A DNA stretch of 43,293 bases from Hymenobacter sp. (GTDB lineage: Bacteria > Bacteroidota > Bacteroidia > Cytophagales > Hymenobacteraceae), in assembly GCA_025353745.1 (NCBI GenBank), contig JANXOE010000215.1, forward strand, positions 1 through 43,293, written 5' to 3'. Both the position numbers and the translations under genes were made by a program. Under the pieces are notes generated by a model that made no database searches, was not told the origin of the DNA, and saw only the letters and a list, made by a program, of their open reading frames with translations. This document shows, piece by piece, positions 32,607-42,118 of the stretch. How positions within the stretch are numbered: position 1 is the first letter of the stretch; the number at the start of each line of letters is the position of its first letter.

Positions 32607-33812
32607 TTACTCCTGCCCGGCCAGCAGGTCTTCGAACGTTTGGCGGCGGCGGATTTGGCGGAGCGCGCCGTTTTCGAGCAGCACCTCGGCGGGGCGCACG
32701 CGGGCGTTGAAGCTGCTGCTCATCTCGAAGCCGTAGGCCCCGGCGTTGTGGAAGGCCAGCAGGTCGCCCTCGTGGATTTCGGGCAGGCGGCGGTCCCAGG
32801 CGAAGGTGTCGGTTTCGCAGATGTTGCCCACCACGGTGTACACGCGCTCGGGGCCCTCGGGGTGGCTCAGGTTGGTGATGTGGTGGTAGGAGTCGTAGAA
32901 CATGGGCCGGATGAGGTGGTTGAACCCCGAATCGACGCCGGCGAACACCGTGGCCGGCGTCTGCTTCACCACGGCCACGCGCACCAGCAGGAAGCCGCTT
33001 TCGCTCACCAGGTACTTGCCCGGCTCGAACCAGGCTTGCAGCGGCCGGCCGTATTCCTGCTCGAATTCGGCGAAAGCGTCCGTCACGCGGCGGCCCAGCT
33101 CGTCGAGGTCGGTGGCCACGTCGCCGGGCTTGTAGGGCACCTTGAAGCCCGAGCCCAGGTCCAGAAATTCCAGGTCGGGGAAACGGCGGGCGGCCTCGAA
33201 CAGCACCTCCAGGGCCCTCAGGAACACGTCCACGTCCTTTATTTCCGAGCCTGTGTGCATGTGCAGGCCGCGCACCCGCAGGCCGGTGCCCTTCACCACG
33301 CGCTCAAGGTGGCGCATTTGGTGGATGCTGACGCCGAACTTGCTGTCGATGTGGCCGGTAGAGATTTTGTAGTTGCCGCCCGCCTCGATGTGCGGGTTCA
33401 GGCGGATGCACACCGGGTAGCTCCCGCCAAACGTGGTGCCGAAGCGCTCCAGCATCGAGATGTTGTCGATGTTCAGGTGCACGCCCAGGTCCTTGGCGGC
33501 CACGATTTCGGCAAACGTGACGCCGTTGGGCGTGAACAGGATGTTCTCCGGCGCAAAGCCGGCGTGCAGCCCGAGCCGCACCTCGTTGAGGCTCACGCAG
33601 TCGAGGCCCGCGCCCAGGGCTAGCATGTGGCGCAGCACGGCCTGGTTGCTGAGGGCCTTGCAGGCGTAGAACAGCCGCGTGGGGTGGCCGGTGAAGGCCG
33701 TTTTCAGCCGGTTGTACTGCCGGGTGATGGTTTCGGCCTGGTACACGTAGAGCGGGGTGCCGAACTGCGCGGCAGCGGCCAGCAGGCTTTCGGCGGGGAG
33801 GGGAGCGGACAT
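32607..33812 (-). CDS. lysA: Diaminopimelate decarboxylase
   Basis: A 401-residue PLP enzyme (fold type III) decarboxylating meso-diaminopimelate to lysine. ATG 33812 gives MSAPLPAESLLAAAAQFGTPLYVYQAETI. The PLP Lys is in RLFYACKALSNQAVLR. HMHTGSEI, DLGSGFKVPY, EPGKYLVSESG, GNICETDTFAWDR (the Cys of the substrate site) and NAGAYGFEMSSSFNARVRPAEV complete the pattern. The same frame continues far upstream on the minus strand, but that part has no homology character. A TACTTTTG promoter element stands just before the ATG, so the message may be nearly leaderless. Confidence 0.94.
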   Translation of the reverse strand: MSAPLPAESLLAAAAQFGTPLYVYQAETITRQYNRLKTAFTGHPTRLFYACKALSNQAVLRHMLALGAGLDCVSLNEVRLGLHAGFAPENILFTPNGVTFAEIVAAKDLGVHLNIDNISMLERFGTTFGGSYPVCIRLNPHIEAGGNYKISTGHIDSKFGVSIHQMRHLERVVKGTGLRVRGLHMHTGSEIKDVDVFLRALEVLFEAARRFPDLEFLDLGSGFKVPYKPGDVATDLDELGRRVTDAFAEFEQEYGRPLQAWFEPGKYLVSESGFLLVRVAVVKQTPATVFAGVDSGFNHLIRPMFYDSYHHITNLSHPEGPERVYTVVGNICETDTFAWDRRLPEIHEGDLLAFHNAGAYGFEMSSSFNARVRPAEVLLENGALRQIRRRQTFEDLLAGQE

Positions 33813-33818
33813 AGACCG

Positions 33819-33826
33819 CAAAAGTA
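33819..33826 (-). promoter_or_regulatory. -7 element of lysA
   Basis: The minus strand reads TACTTTTG, ending 7 bases upstream of ATG 33812. With the usual 5-7 base distance to the transcription start, the mRNA would begin at or within a few bases of the start codon. Confidence 0.5.
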
Positions 33827-33902
33827 CGGGGCCAGGGCCGTCCGGGCGGGAAGATTTCGCGCCGGGGCGGTTGTGTGCCCGGCCACTACGTGCCTCCCCA
33901 CC

Positions 33903-34424
33903 ATGCCCGACCACCTTCCCGAAGTGTGGCTGCGGGGGCCCCTGCCCGCCGTGCCGCCCCTGCTCCAGCCCGTGGCCCACGCCCTGCGCCAGGCCGAAAG
34001 CGACGTGGCCGCCGCCCTGGCCGCCTTTCCCGCCGCGCAGCTGTGGGCGCGGCCGGCCGGCGTGGCCTCGGTGGGCTTCCACCTCCAGCACCTGGCCGGC
34101 GTGCTCGACCGCCTGCTCACCTACGCCCGGGCCCGCGCCCTCAGCCCCGCCCAGCTGGCCTACCTTGCCGCCGAAGGCTGCCCCGCCGCGGCCGCCGCGC
34201 CCCCCGCCGCGCAGGTGGCCGCGCTCCAAAAAAACTTCGGGGACGCCGTGGAGCGGGCCCTGGCCCAGCTGCACCGCACCCCCGAAGCCACGCTCACCGA
34301 GTACCGGCCGGTGGGCCGGGCGGCGCTGCCGTCCACCGTCATCGGCCTGCTGGTGCACGCCGCCGAGCACACCCAGCGCCACGTGGGCCAGCTGCTGGTC
34401 ACGGCCCGCATTTTGGCCGGCTGA
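33903..34424 (+). CDS. DinB-like four-helix protein
   Basis: A 173-residue protein of the DinB/YfiT-like superfamily, often metal-binding and in some members thiol-dependent transferases. The His residues that would bind metal are in VGFHLQHLAGVLDRLL (about residues 59-74) and in VHAAEHTQRHVGQLLV near the C-terminus, matching the H...HxxxH triad. ATG 33903 is chosen because the upstream part of the frame overlaps lysA antisense. It is divergent from lysA. The function is not known. Confidence 0.8.
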   Translation: MPDHLPEVWLRGPLPAVPPLLQPVAHALRQAESDVAAALAAFPAAQLWARPAGVASVGFHLQHLAGVLDRLLTYARARALSPAQLAYLAAEGCPAAAAAPPAAQVAALQKNFGDAVERALAQLHRTPEATLTEYRPVGRAALPSTVIGLLVHAAEHTQRHVGQLLVTARILAG

Positions 34425-34481
34425 GGGCCCCACCCGGGCCGTTGCGCCCGTGGTGCAGCCATCCAAAAACTTTTGAGGGAT

Positions 34482-34760
34482 TCAGGCCAGCGCCGGCCCA
34501 AGGGGCTGCACGCCGCTGTATTTTTTGTTAAACGCCTGCACTTCCGGCGTTTTTGCGTTGGATTTGGTGGTGATGAGAAAGACTTTGCCGCCCGTTGCAA
34601 GACAGGTGCCACGGCCTGCGCCTGGGCGGCAAAACAGCCCAGGGCCACGACCAGGGGCCCTGCCAGCAGGCAGCCCAACCCCGCTTTGTGCCGCGTCGCG
34701 GCTGGTTCGCAGCTCCGAATTATTTGCCGGCAGGCAAAACGTTTGCATTGACAGCAAACC
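34482..34760 (-). pseudogene. Possible frameshifted remnant of a small secreted protein
   Basis: No intact gene fits 34425-34776. On the minus strand one frame encodes a signal-like stretch (KAGLGCLLAGPLVVALGCF then AAQAQA) with no ATG before it. A neighbouring frame ends GGKVFLITTKSNAKTPEVQAFNKKY and a stop at 34482, resembling the tail of TonB-plug-like sequences (NGVILITTK). One frameshift would join them. This is a weak call based on appearance only. Confidence 0.25.
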
Positions 34761-34776
34761 GGGCGCGGGCCGGCGG

Positions 34777-35205
34777 CTAGCGGGCCACGCGCTGGCTTTG
34801 CTGCTGGGCGTGCAGCCAGGCCACGGCCGCGCCTTCTTCGCCGAAAAAGGCCAGCGCAAACGGCCGCCCCGCGTAGGAATCGACGTCGGCAAAGCCGGGC
34901 GCTTCCCGAATGGCTTGGTGCAGGGCGGGGCTGGTGAGGTAGGCCACGCACAGCTGCGGCCCGAGCTGCGCGGCCAGGGCGGGGAAGTACTCGGCGAGCA
35001 GCCACTGCGTGGTAGCCGGGTCGTTGACGGAGCGGCGGCGGATGTCCTGCAACCAAAAGCGGGAGCCCGCCGCGTGCGCGCTGGCCGTCAGCTGCTCGTA
35101 GGCGGCAGGCAGGGCGGCGGGATCGGGCTGATAGCCCCAGCGCCCCACCAAAATGTCGAGGTCGGCGCGGTAGGCAAGCTCAAGCAAGGGTACCAGTTCG
35201 GGCAT
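34777..35205 (-). CDS. Hypothetical protein, 142 aa
   Basis: A soluble protein without signal or membrane segments. ATG 35205 (MPELVPLLELAYRADLDILVGRWGYQ) is selected as the first Met after a region that overlaps the MFS gene. The body has an alternating pattern suggesting an alpha/beta fold: DLDILVGRW, WLQDIRRRSVNDPATTQWLLAEYFPAL, LCVAYLTSP, then FALAFFGEEGAAVAWLHAQ. A STAS-like fold is imaginable (one beta start, a conserved-looking aspartate region and a final FxxxxxAxxWL helix) but unproven. It is downstream of the MFS gene on the same strand. Confidence 0.7.
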   Translation of the reverse strand: MPELVPLLELAYRADLDILVGRWGYQPDPAALPAAYEQLTASAHAAGSRFWLQDIRRRSVNDPATTQWLLAEYFPALAAQLGPQLCVAYLTSPALHQAIREAPGFADVDSYAGRPFALAFFGEEGAAVAWLHAQQQSQRVAR

Positions 35206-35234
35206 AAGCCAGCGGATATATTTTGGTAATGTAC

Positions 35235-35242
35235 CAAAGCTA
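35235..35242 (-). promoter_or_regulatory. Possible -7 element for the 142-aa protein
   Basis: The minus strand reads TAGCTTTG (TAnnTTTG), overlapping the MFS stop codon and 30 bases before ATG 35205. It could give separate transcription of the downstream gene. Confidence 0.3.
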
Positions 35243-36487
35243 CGACCGTGCCACCGCCCCGGCCACCGTCCCGGCTGCCCGCGTGCGGCGCAGCGTGCGC
35301 AGGGCCAGCCCGGCGCTGGCCAGCGTGAGCACGGCCCCCAGCGCAAACGGCGCCCCCGGGAACTGCACCGGCGCGCCGGGCCCGGTGAAGTAGGCGAACA
35401 AGTGCGTCATCAACAGGGGCCCCACCACGCCGGTCGCGCTCAGCAGGCTGGTGAGGGCCCCTTGCAGCTCGCCCTGCTCGGTGGGCGGCACCTGGGCCGA
35501 AATGGTGCCCTGCAGCGCCGGCCCCGCGATGCCGCCCAGGCAGTAGGGGGCCAGAAAGGCGAACATCATCCACCCCCGCGAAGCAAACGCGAACAGCACA
35601 AACCCCGCCGCGTAGCACAGCAGGCCGGTCACGATGGCCCGCGGCGCGCCCAGCTTCGGGAGGGCCACCCGCACCAGCCCGCCCTGCACCAGGGCCGTGA
35701 ACAAGCCGACGGCCCCCAGCGAGTAGCCCACCAGCCGGGGGCCCCAGCCGAACTTGTAGATGGTGTAGAACGTCCACACCGACTGCGTGGCCGAGCCGGC
35801 CAGGTAAATCAGCACCAGCGACGCCGCCAGGCCCAGGATGACCGGGTAGCGCCCCAGCCGCAGCAGCGAGGCCACGGGGTTGGCCCGCGCCCAGGCGAAG
35901 GGGCGCCGCCGCGCCGCCGGCAGCGACTCGGGCAGTATGAACAAGCCGTAGAGGAAGTTGCACAGGCTCAGGGCCGCCGCCGCCATGAACGGCACCCGGG
36001 GCCCCCAGGTGGCCAGCACCCCGCCCAGCGCCGGCCCGATGATGAAGCCCACCCCGAAGGCGGCCCCCACCAGCCCGAAGTTCTGGCCCCGCTTTTCGGG
36101 CGGGCTCACGTCGGCAATGTAGGCCGTGGCCGTGGTGAAGCTCGCCCCCGTGATGCCCGCCAGCACCCGCCCCACGAACAGCCACGCCAGCGTGGGCGCC
36201 AAGCTCAGGAACACGTAGTCCAGCCCCAGGCCCAGCAGCGAGGCCAGCAGCACCGGCCGCCGCCCCAGCCGGTCGCTGAGGCCGCCCACCACCGGCGCGC
36301 ACAGAAACTGGGCCCCCGCGTAGGCAAACGACAGCCACCCCGCGTACTCCGACACCCGGCTGATGCCCTGCCCCGTGAGCTGCTCCAGCAGCTTGGGCAG
36401 CACCGGGATGATGATGCCCAGCCCGATCACGTCGATGAGCACGGTGACGAAAATAAAACTCAGGGCGGCCGGGCGGGGAGCGGACAT
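35240..36487 (-). CDS. MFS exporter, TetA-like (TCR/Tet family)
   Basis: A 415-residue proton-coupled efflux pump with 12 predicted TM helices. ATG 36487 gives [37 protein letters not shown], where DxxGxGIIxPVLP is the Tet-family opening. Motif A is [14 protein letters not shown] between TM2 and TM3. Later motifs: [33 protein letters not shown] (motif C/D region) and [12 protein letters not shown]. The substrate may be tetracycline or another small molecule; many chromosomal Bacteroidota homologues are not resistance genes. A TACTTTTG promoter element lies 19 bases upstream of the start. Confidence 0.88.
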   Translation of the reverse strand: MSAPRPAALSFIFVTVLIDVIGLGIIIPVLPKLLEQLTGQGISRVSEYAGWLSFAYAGAQFLCAPVVGGLSDRLGRRPVLLASLLGLGLDYVFLSLAPTLAWLFVGRVLAGITGASFTTATAYIADVSPPEKRGQNFGLVGAAFGVGFIIGPALGGVLATWGPRVPFMAAAALSLCNFLYGLFILPESLPAARRRPFAWARANPVASLLRLGRYPVILGLAASLVLIYLAGSATQSVWTFYTIYKFGWGPRLVGYSLGAVGLFTALVQGGLVRVALPKLGAPRAIVTGLLCYAAGFVLFAFASRGWMMFAFLAPYCLGGIAGPALQGTISAQVPPTEQGELQGALTSLLSATGVVGPLLMTHLFAYFTGPGAPVQFPGAPFALGAVLTLASAGLALRTLRRTRAAGTVAGAVARS

Positions 36488-36505
36488 AAGCAGGGGAAAG
36501 GCCCG

Positions 36506-36513
36506 CAAAAGTA
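36506..36513 (-). promoter_or_regulatory. -7 element of the MFS gene
   Basis: The minus strand reads TACTTTTG, identical to the elements before lysA and the pentapeptide gene, giving a predicted leader of about a dozen bases. Confidence 0.5.
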
Positions 36514-36618
36514 GCCGCGCCGGCCCCGCCTTCGCTTTTTTTGGGCCTGATACTCACCCAGTCGGCCCGTTTTTGGTGTCTTTTAGGGCTGCCGGGTGGT
36601 ATTTCTTAATAATTTGCT

Positions 36619-36626
36619 TACCTTTG
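36619..36626 (+). promoter_or_regulatory. -7 element of the initiator tRNA gene
   Basis: TACCTTTG matches TAnnTTTG and ends 14 bases before the mature tRNA 5' end. Confidence 0.55.
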
Positions 36627-36639
36627 TCCTACCAAACAG

Positions 36640-36712
<73 letters not shown>

Positions 36713-36715
36713 CCT

Positions 36716-36749
36716 AAAAGGCCGTTTCCTACCAGGAAACGGCCTTTTT
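36716..36749 (+). terminator. Intrinsic terminator of the initiator tRNA
   Basis: A 15-bp perfect stem, AAAAGGCCGTTTCCT (36716-36730) with AGGAAACGGCCTTTT (36734-36748), ACC loop, and a T-run ending at 36749. Confidence 0.9.
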
Positions 36750-36946
36750 ATTTGTCCATCAGTCGGGTTTTAGGGTGGATTCGGCAATTGTCGTCCCAGC
36801 CGTTGGATAAACGGCCCAGCGCTTGTGCCTACCAAGTTGGGCCAAGGGCATTGCAAACGGCGGCGCTGCCCGCGCCCGGGCCGGATCCGGCGGGGTATGG
36901 ACGAGCTTTTGGGATGGATATTCGCCGCCGTATTCCTCCCCGTGCA

Positions 36947-39136
36947 ATGACCCTCTTCGAAAAAATTTCGCTGCTGGGCCTCGCGGCCGTGGCCGTTGTG
37001 GCCTCCGCGTCCGATTCTAACGTAATCATCCTGTGCGTCTGGGTCCTGGCCATGGCCTACGGGTTCGGGGCTTACTGGCTGTTTCGGCGGCGGCCGGGCC
37101 CCGTGGCCTGGGTGCGGGTGGCGGCCGGCATCGGTTTCGCCGTCGCGCTCATCGACTCGGTCAACAGCTTCCGACTGCGCCGGGGCTCGTTCGAGCAGTT
37201 GGGGCCGGTGCTGCCCGGGTTGGTTTGCCTGGGGCTGGGGGCGTACTTGCTCGCCCACCGGCGGGCGCCGGACCGCGTGGCGGCCTACCGGCCGCTTTTC
37301 GTGCGGGCCGCCGCGGTGTTCGGAGTGGTTGCAGTTTTCGCGTACTGCCCGGTCACGTTGGCCGCCTACCGGGCCGTTTTGTTCGCGCTCAACCAAGACC
37401 AGCCGTACCTGCTCGACAACCTGCGCATGTTCGACTACGCCCAGCGGACGGACCAGGCATTGGCGGAAAAAGACGGCCCCGCCGCGGTTGCGTATGCGCG
37501 GAGGAGCTACGCCGCGGGCAACCGGTGGCTGGGCCACGACTCGCTCGCCGAGCGCCGACGGGTCAGCATGACTTACACCAATTTGTACAAGGCGTACCGC
37601 TGCCTGGGCGACGCCGCCTACAGCCAGGCAAAATACGCGGAGGCGCTGCGCAGCTACCGGCTCGGGCACGCCTTCCTGGCGCGCAGCGACGACCGCTTGG
37701 ACGACGGGCCGCCCGCGTTGTTTTGGGAGGAAGAAAAAGCGTGGTCCCTCGAGAATCTGGGGTTATGCTGCCTGAAGCTGCACCGGCCGGCGCAGAGCGA
37801 TTCCCTGTTCGGGCGGGCGCTGGGCGCTTACAACCGCGCGCATCCGGCCCCCGACGTTTACACGGCGCGGTTTATCGCCGACCTGGCGCGCTCGCAGGCG
37901 GCGGGCCGGCACTGGGGGCCCTCGGCGCGGCTTTACCAACGGGCCAACCGGTTGTTGGCCACCCAGGCCGGGCCAGACGCGGCGGCCGCGCGGTTGGCGA
38001 ACAGCCTCAACTTGGTGCTTGCCTACCTCGCGCTCGACAGCCTCCGGCCGGCGCAACGCACGCTGGGGGCCCTGGCGCTGCCCGCCGGCGACTCCGCCAG
38101 CCGGGGCCTCCTGCGGTTGTACACCGGCACGTGCTATTTTAAGCAGGGCCGGTACGCCCCCGCCGACCAAATGTGGCGCACCGCCCTGCGCTACTACCAA
38201 GCCCTCGGCGACACCTACTGGGCACCGGTTTACGGCTGCGAGCTGCTGCTGGCCAAGAACAACCTGGTGCGGGGAGCCTATCCGCTGGCACGGCAGCAAG
38301 CCGAGACGGCCCAGTCGCTGGTCGTGCGCAAAATGGGGACCAAAGCGACGCAGTACGCTCAATGCGAGGGGGTGCTGGCCGGCGTGGACCAAGCCCTGGG
38401 CAAGTACGACGCGGCGGCCCGGCAGTACGCCGAAGTACTCGCCACTTACCAGCACGACGCCGAACAGAGCGAAACAATGGAGGCACACGCCGAGCTGGCC
38501 GAGCTGGCCCTGGTGCGGGGTAATTTGCCGGCGGCCCAGGAGCACGTCGCCGGGGCCCTGGCGCAGCTGGCCCGCGGCGAAACGCTCAGCCGCCCGGGCC
38601 AGACGGGCCTGCTCAACGTGGCGGCCGACGTGAGCTACGCCGCGGGCCGGTGGGCGACGGCCGGCGCGCAGTACCGCCAAACCCTGGCCATCAACGCCCG
38701 GTTCGACCAGCTGCGCAGCCCCACAACCGCCGCCGCCTGGAACGGCCTGGGCTTGCTGGCCACCGAGCAGCGGCACTGGGCCCGGGCCGATTCCTTGTTT
38801 GCGGGGGCCCTGGCACTCCAGGACGCTTTGTTCGGCGCGCAGCACCCCGCCACGGCCACCGTCTGCCTCAACTTCGCCCTGCTCCGAATCCGGCAAGGCC
38901 GGCTGGCGGAAGCGTCGGCGTTGATTGAGCGCGCCCAGCAAATTGCGGACGCCGCCCTGCCCCCGGACCACGACTTGTTCGGCAACCTCAGCGAAGCGCG
39001 CGGCGACGTGGCGCGGCGCCAACAGAACGCCGGGGCCGCCCGCGACTACTACAAGAACGCCCTTCTCATCTACGTCCGAAAGTTTGGCCCCGCGCATTGG
39101 CGGGCGCAGCAAGCCCACCGCAAACTATCGGCCTAA
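36947..39136 (+). CDS. Membrane-anchored tetratricopeptide-repeat protein
   Basis: A 729-residue protein. About five TM segments lie in the first 190 residues (KISLLGLAAVAVVASASD, VIILCVWVLAMAYGFGAYWLF, VAAGIGFAVALIDSV, VLPGLVCLGLGAYLLA, AAAVFGVVAVFAYCPVTLAAYRAVLF). A long helical TPR domain follows: YSQAKYAEALRSYRLGHAFLA, YQALGDTYWAPVYGCELLLAKNNL, YDAAARQYAEVLATYQHD, WARADSLFAGALALQDALFGAQHPATATVCLNFALL. The last type resembles kinesin-light-chain-like TPRs. ATG 36947 is chosen just ahead of the first TM; ATG 36914 is also possible. No kinase or DNA-binding domain is visible. It probably acts as a protein-interaction scaffold. Confidence 0.8.
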   Translation: MTLFEKISLLGLAAVAVVASASDSNVIILCVWVLAMAYGFGAYWLFRRRPGPVAWVRVAAGIGFAVALIDSVNSFRLRRGSFEQLGPVLPGLVCLGLGAYLLAHRRAPDRVAAYRPLFVRAAAVFGVVAVFAYCPVTLAAYRAVLFALNQDQPYLLDNLRMFDYAQRTDQALAEKDGPAAVAYARRSYAAGNRWLGHDSLAERRRVSMTYTNLYKAYRCLGDAAYSQAKYAEALRSYRLGHAFLARSDDRLDDGPPALFWEEEKAWSLENLGLCCLKLHRPAQSDSLFGRALGAYNRAHPAPDVYTARFIADLARSQAAGRHWGPSARLYQRANRLLATQAGPDAAAARLANSLNLVLAYLALDSLRPAQRTLGALALPAGDSASRGLLRLYTGTCYFKQGRYAPADQMWRTALRYYQALGDTYWAPVYGCELLLAKNNLVRGAYPLARQQAETAQSLVVRKMGTKATQYAQCEGVLAGVDQALGKYDAAARQYAEVLATYQHDAEQSETMEAHAELAELALVRGNLPAAQEHVAGALAQLARGETLSRPGQTGLLNVAADVSYAAGRWATAGAQYRQTLAINARFDQLRSPTTAAAWNGLGLLATEQRHWARADSLFAGALALQDALFGAQHPATATVCLNFALLRIRQGRLAEASALIERAQQIADAALPPDHDLFGNLSEARGDVARRQQNAGAARDYYKNALLIYVRKFGPAHWRAQQAHRKLSA

Positions 39137-39226
39137 AGCCGACGGGGGTTCACACCCAACGCCGGCCCAACCGCCGGCTTGCCTCACGGCGAACGCTTCG
39201 CGTTTTTCGCCCGGGCGCACGGCCGG

Positions 39227-40474
39227 TCAGCGCGGGCCGGCCGCGCCGGGCACGGTGAGCCGCGAAACCCCGCCGGCGCCGCCGCGGCGGGTCACTTCCA
39301 TCAGCGGGTGGCCCAGGGCCGTGACGTCGTCGTTGATGAGGGCGGGGTTGTACTGCCCGGCCTTGATGGCCCCGAACTGGAACACGGCCACGCGCGACGC
39401 CTGCTTGTCGCCGGCCCGCTCCCACCCGATGGCCCCGAGCAGCAGCTGCGTGATTTCGGTGTTCACCAGGGCCAGGCCGCGGGGCGAAACGCCGCGCACG
39501 TCGATGTTGTCGATGGTGAGCGTGTTGCACCCGCGCCCGTTGCGGAAGGGCAGGAAAACGACCCGGCCGGTGGGCTGCGCGTAAAAGCTGTTGTCGCCGT
39601 AGGGCCGGCCGCTGCCGTCGGCGTAGAGCACGTTTTTGTTGGGGCCGGGAAACGACGGCGCGCTCGGGCGCAGGATGCTGGCGACGAAAAACCGGTCAAA
39701 GTCGGCCTGCACCTGGGTGCCGAAGCTGCCGTAGCCGCCCACGTTCTGCCAGCGGAAGCCGTCGGTGTAATAGTTGTCGGTGCCCGCGTAGGGGCTGCCC
39801 TGGGGGAAGCACGTGGCGCTGCCGATAAAGGCGGTGCCGAGCGCCACCCCGCGGCAGTTCAGCAGGCTGTAGTTTTGGCTGCCCTGGTAGCACACGATGC
39901 CGGCGTTGCAGAAATTGAACGCGCACTCGTTGAACGTGGGCGAGTTATGGGTTTGCAAAAACGCCAGCGCGTAGCGAAAATCCTGAAACGTCAGGCCCAC
40001 GAATTTGCTGTAATACACCGTGCGGGTGAAGTAGAAGCAGGCGCCGCTGAGCGGGCCGGGGTCGGCGGCGGTGGGGTAGCGCAGGTCGGGCGGCGTGGGG
40101 CCGTCGATGCGGCGGGCCGCCTCGCTTTTGCCGCTGAAAACCACGCCCTCGCCGATGAACTGCACGTAGGGGCCGCCCACCACCACGGTGCGCGCCGGCG
40201 CGTAGGTGCCGGTGAGGTGCAGCGGCACGCGCAGGAGCTGCATGGCCGCCACGGCCTTGTCGAGGGCCAGGGCGTCGTCGTCCTGGGGCCCGCGCACGTC
40301 GCGGTCGAGCAGGAAGCCGCGGGCGGCAAACCCGGCGGTGGCCAGGCGCTGCACGGTCAGCCGCTGGGGGGCGGTGAGGGGCCCGTCCGCGGCGGCCACG
40401 GCTTGCGCCCGGGCCCGCCCGGACGGGCCAAGCAGCAGGCCGAGCAAACAGAACAACAGAGCTTTGGCTTTCAT
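39227..40474 (-). CDS. Secreted probable right-handed beta-helix protein
   Basis: A 415-residue exported protein. ATG 40474 starts a signal peptide (MKAKALLFCLLGLLLGPSGRARAQ). The region 45-110 (DGPLTAPQRLTVQRLATAGFAARGFLLDRDVRGPQDDDALALDKAVAAM) looks like the opening of pectate-lyase-like folds: one substitution-prone DD, then VPLHLTGTYAPARTVVVGGPYVQFIGEG. Repeated short strands with Asn and aromatic ladders follow (FVGLTFQDFRYALAFLQTHNSPTFNECAFNFCNAGIVCYQG). No catalytic residues can be assigned and there is no T9SS sorting domain. It could bind or cut a polysaccharide. Confidence 0.65.
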   Translation of the reverse strand: MKAKALLFCLLGLLLGPSGRARAQAVAAADGPLTAPQRLTVQRLATAGFAARGFLLDRDVRGPQDDDALALDKAVAAMQLLRVPLHLTGTYAPARTVVVGGPYVQFIGEGVVFSGKSEAARRIDGPTPPDLRYPTAADPGPLSGACFYFTRTVYYSKFVGLTFQDFRYALAFLQTHNSPTFNECAFNFCNAGIVCYQGSQNYSLLNCRGVALGTAFIGSATCFPQGSPYAGTDNYYTDGFRWQNVGGYGSFGTQVQADFDRFFVASILRPSAPSFPGPNKNVLYADGSGRPYGDNSFYAQPTGRVVFLPFRNGRGCNTLTIDNIDVRGVSPRGLALVNTEITQLLLGAIGWERAGDKQASRVAVFQFGAIKAGQYNPALINDDVTALGHPLMEVTRRGGAGGVSRLTVPGAAGPR

Positions 40475-40555
40475 GGGCGGGGGGAGGCGATTGGTAGCTG
40501 CGGGGCCCCGGGCAGGGCCCCCGCGCAAGTTTACAACCGGCCGCCGGCCCGGCCG

Positions 40556-41272
40556 CTAGGGGTTGGTGCTCCACATGCCGGCTTCCTTGATGAAAACGCG
40601 GCGGTTGAGCTTGAGCTGGGCAATAATTAATTCGGCCAGGTCCTCGGCCTGCATCACCTTGTCGGGGTTGCCGTCGGTGAGGTGGTTGCCGATGGCCAGC
40701 TCCGTGGCCACGGTGCTCGGCGTAAGGGCCGACACGCGGATGTTCTGCTTGCGCACCTCCTGCATCAGCGATTCCGTGAGGCCCAGCAGGGCAAACTTGC
40801 TGGCGCTGTAGGCGCTGGTGCCCGCCGCCCCGCGCTGCCCGGCCGTCGAGGCCACGTTGACGATGTCGCCGGTTTGCCGTTCGATCATGCCCGGCAGCAC
40901 GGCCCGCGTCACGTAATACACGCCAAACAAATTGACCCGCACAATCTCTTCCCACGCCTCCGGGGCCATGTCGAGAAACTTGGCAAACGTGCCGATGCCC
41001 GCGTTGTTAACCAAGATGTCGACGGGCCCCAGGGCTTGCCGGATGTACGCCACGGCGGCTTCCACGGCGGCGCGGTCGGCCACGTCGGCGGGGGCCACGG
41101 CGGTGCGCACGCCCAGGGCTTGCAGCTCCTGGGCTACTTCCTGGAGCTGGCTTTCGGTGCGGGCCAGCAGGCCCACGTGCACGCCTTCGCGGGCCAGGGC
41201 CACGGCCACGGCCCGGCCAATGCCTTTGCCGGCGCCGGTCACCAGCGCGATTTTTCCTTTGATGGATTCCAT
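40556..41272 (-). CDS. SDR-family oxidoreductase (3-ketoacyl-ACP reductase-like)
   Basis: A 238-residue classical short-chain dehydrogenase. It has [19 protein letters not shown] (cofactor site, about 12-30), [14 protein letters not shown] (about 87-100), the Ser of [10 protein letters not shown] and the catalytic Tyr-Lys of [13 protein letters not shown]. It resembles FabG and related 3-oxoacyl-ACP or sepiapterin-like reductases, but no fatty-acid genes are nearby, so the substrate is open. The start is ATG 41272, and the gene is divergent from the HAD gene. Confidence 0.92.
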   Translation of the reverse strand: MESIKGKIALVTGAGKGIGRAVAVALAREGVHVGLLARTESQLQEVAQELQALGVRTAVAPADVADRAAVEAAVAYIRQALGPVDILVNNAGIGTFAKFLDMAPEAWEEIVRVNLFGVYYVTRAVLPGMIERQTGDIVNVASTAGQRGAAGTSAYSASKFALLGLTESLMQEVRKQNIRVSALTPSTVATELAIGNHLTDGNPDKVMQAEDLAELIIAQLKLNRRVFIKEAGMWSTNP

Positions 41273-41406
41273 GACGATTGCTGTCCGTTTGGGAGGGCCC
41301 TGTATAACCGGGCGGGCCGGCGGGGGTTTCGGGGGCTTAATTTGAGGATTAAAACACTTTCCGAGCCCGGGCAGCGGCAGCGCCTGCGCTCCTATTTTCT
41401 TTTCGC

Positions 41407-42078
41407 ATGCCCTATTCCGTTTTGCTATTTGATTACGACGGCACGCTCTGCGACACCCGTGCGGCCATCTACTACAGCCTGCGCCGCACGTTTGAGGTGC
41501 ACCACGCGCCCGTGCCCAGCCAGTCCGCGCTCGACGGCATCGTGACCCTGGGCCTGCCCATGCGCGAAACCCTGCAAGCCCTGCACCCCGAGGGCCCCGC
41601 CGCCGACGTGGCCGCCTGGGTGCCCGCCTACCGCGCCCTCTACGAGGCCGAGGGCGAGGCCCTGGTGACGCCCTTCCCCGGGGCCCGCGCCGTGCTGGCG
41701 CAGCTGCAAGCCCAAGGCCGAAGCATCGCCGTGGTGAGCAACAAGGGCATCAGCTCGCTCTGCAACTCCCTCGACCGGCTCGACTTGCGCCGGTTCGTGT
41801 CGCTCGTTGTGGGCGAGGGCAGCGTGCCCGGCCGGCCCTGGACGCCGAAGCCCGACCCCGCCCTATTCCGCGACGTGCTGCAGCCCCACTTCGCCCCCAC
41901 CCCCGCCGCCGACATGCTCATGATCGGCGACACGCCCTCCGACCTGCTCTTCGCCCGCAACGCCGGCCTGCCCGCCTGCTGGGCCGCCTACGGCTTCGGC
42001 GACGCCGCTACCTGCCGGGCCCTGGGGCCCCGGCACGAGATTGGCGCGCTGCGCGACGTGCTCGGGTTGGTGGGGTGA
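41407..42078 (+). CDS. HAD-family hydrolase (phosphoglycolate phosphatase-like)
   Basis: A 223-residue haloacid dehalogenase-superfamily phosphatase of subfamily I (alpha-helical cap). Motif [11 protein letters not shown] (nucleophile Asp and acid/base Asp) is at about 8-17, motif II VVSNKG at about 110, motif III Lys in [11 protein letters not shown] (about 145), and motif [17 protein letters not shown] (about 175). The cap region lies between motif I and II. Likely substrates are small phosphorylated metabolites such as phosphoglycolate. The stop lies 40 bases before the MITE-like element. Confidence 0.92.
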   Translation: MPYSVLLFDYDGTLCDTRAAIYYSLRRTFEVHHAPVPSQSALDGIVTLGLPMRETLQALHPEGPAADVAAWVPAYRALYEAEGEALVTPFPGARAVLAQLQAQGRSIAVVSNKGISSLCNSLDRLDLRRFVSLVVGEGSVPGRPWTPKPDPALFRDVLQPHFAPTPAADMLMIGDTPSDLLFARNAGLPACWAAYGFGDAATCRALGPRHEIGALRDVLGLVG

Positions 42079-42118
42079 AAGCAGCGTGGACCCCAACTGG
42101 CGCGAGTTTAGGCGAACC

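Noticed and set aside
33813..34466. N-terminal extension of lysA of more than 200 residues
   Set aside because: It overlaps the DinB-like gene antisense and has no domain character. The clear start is ATG 33812 with a promoter element just ahead of it.
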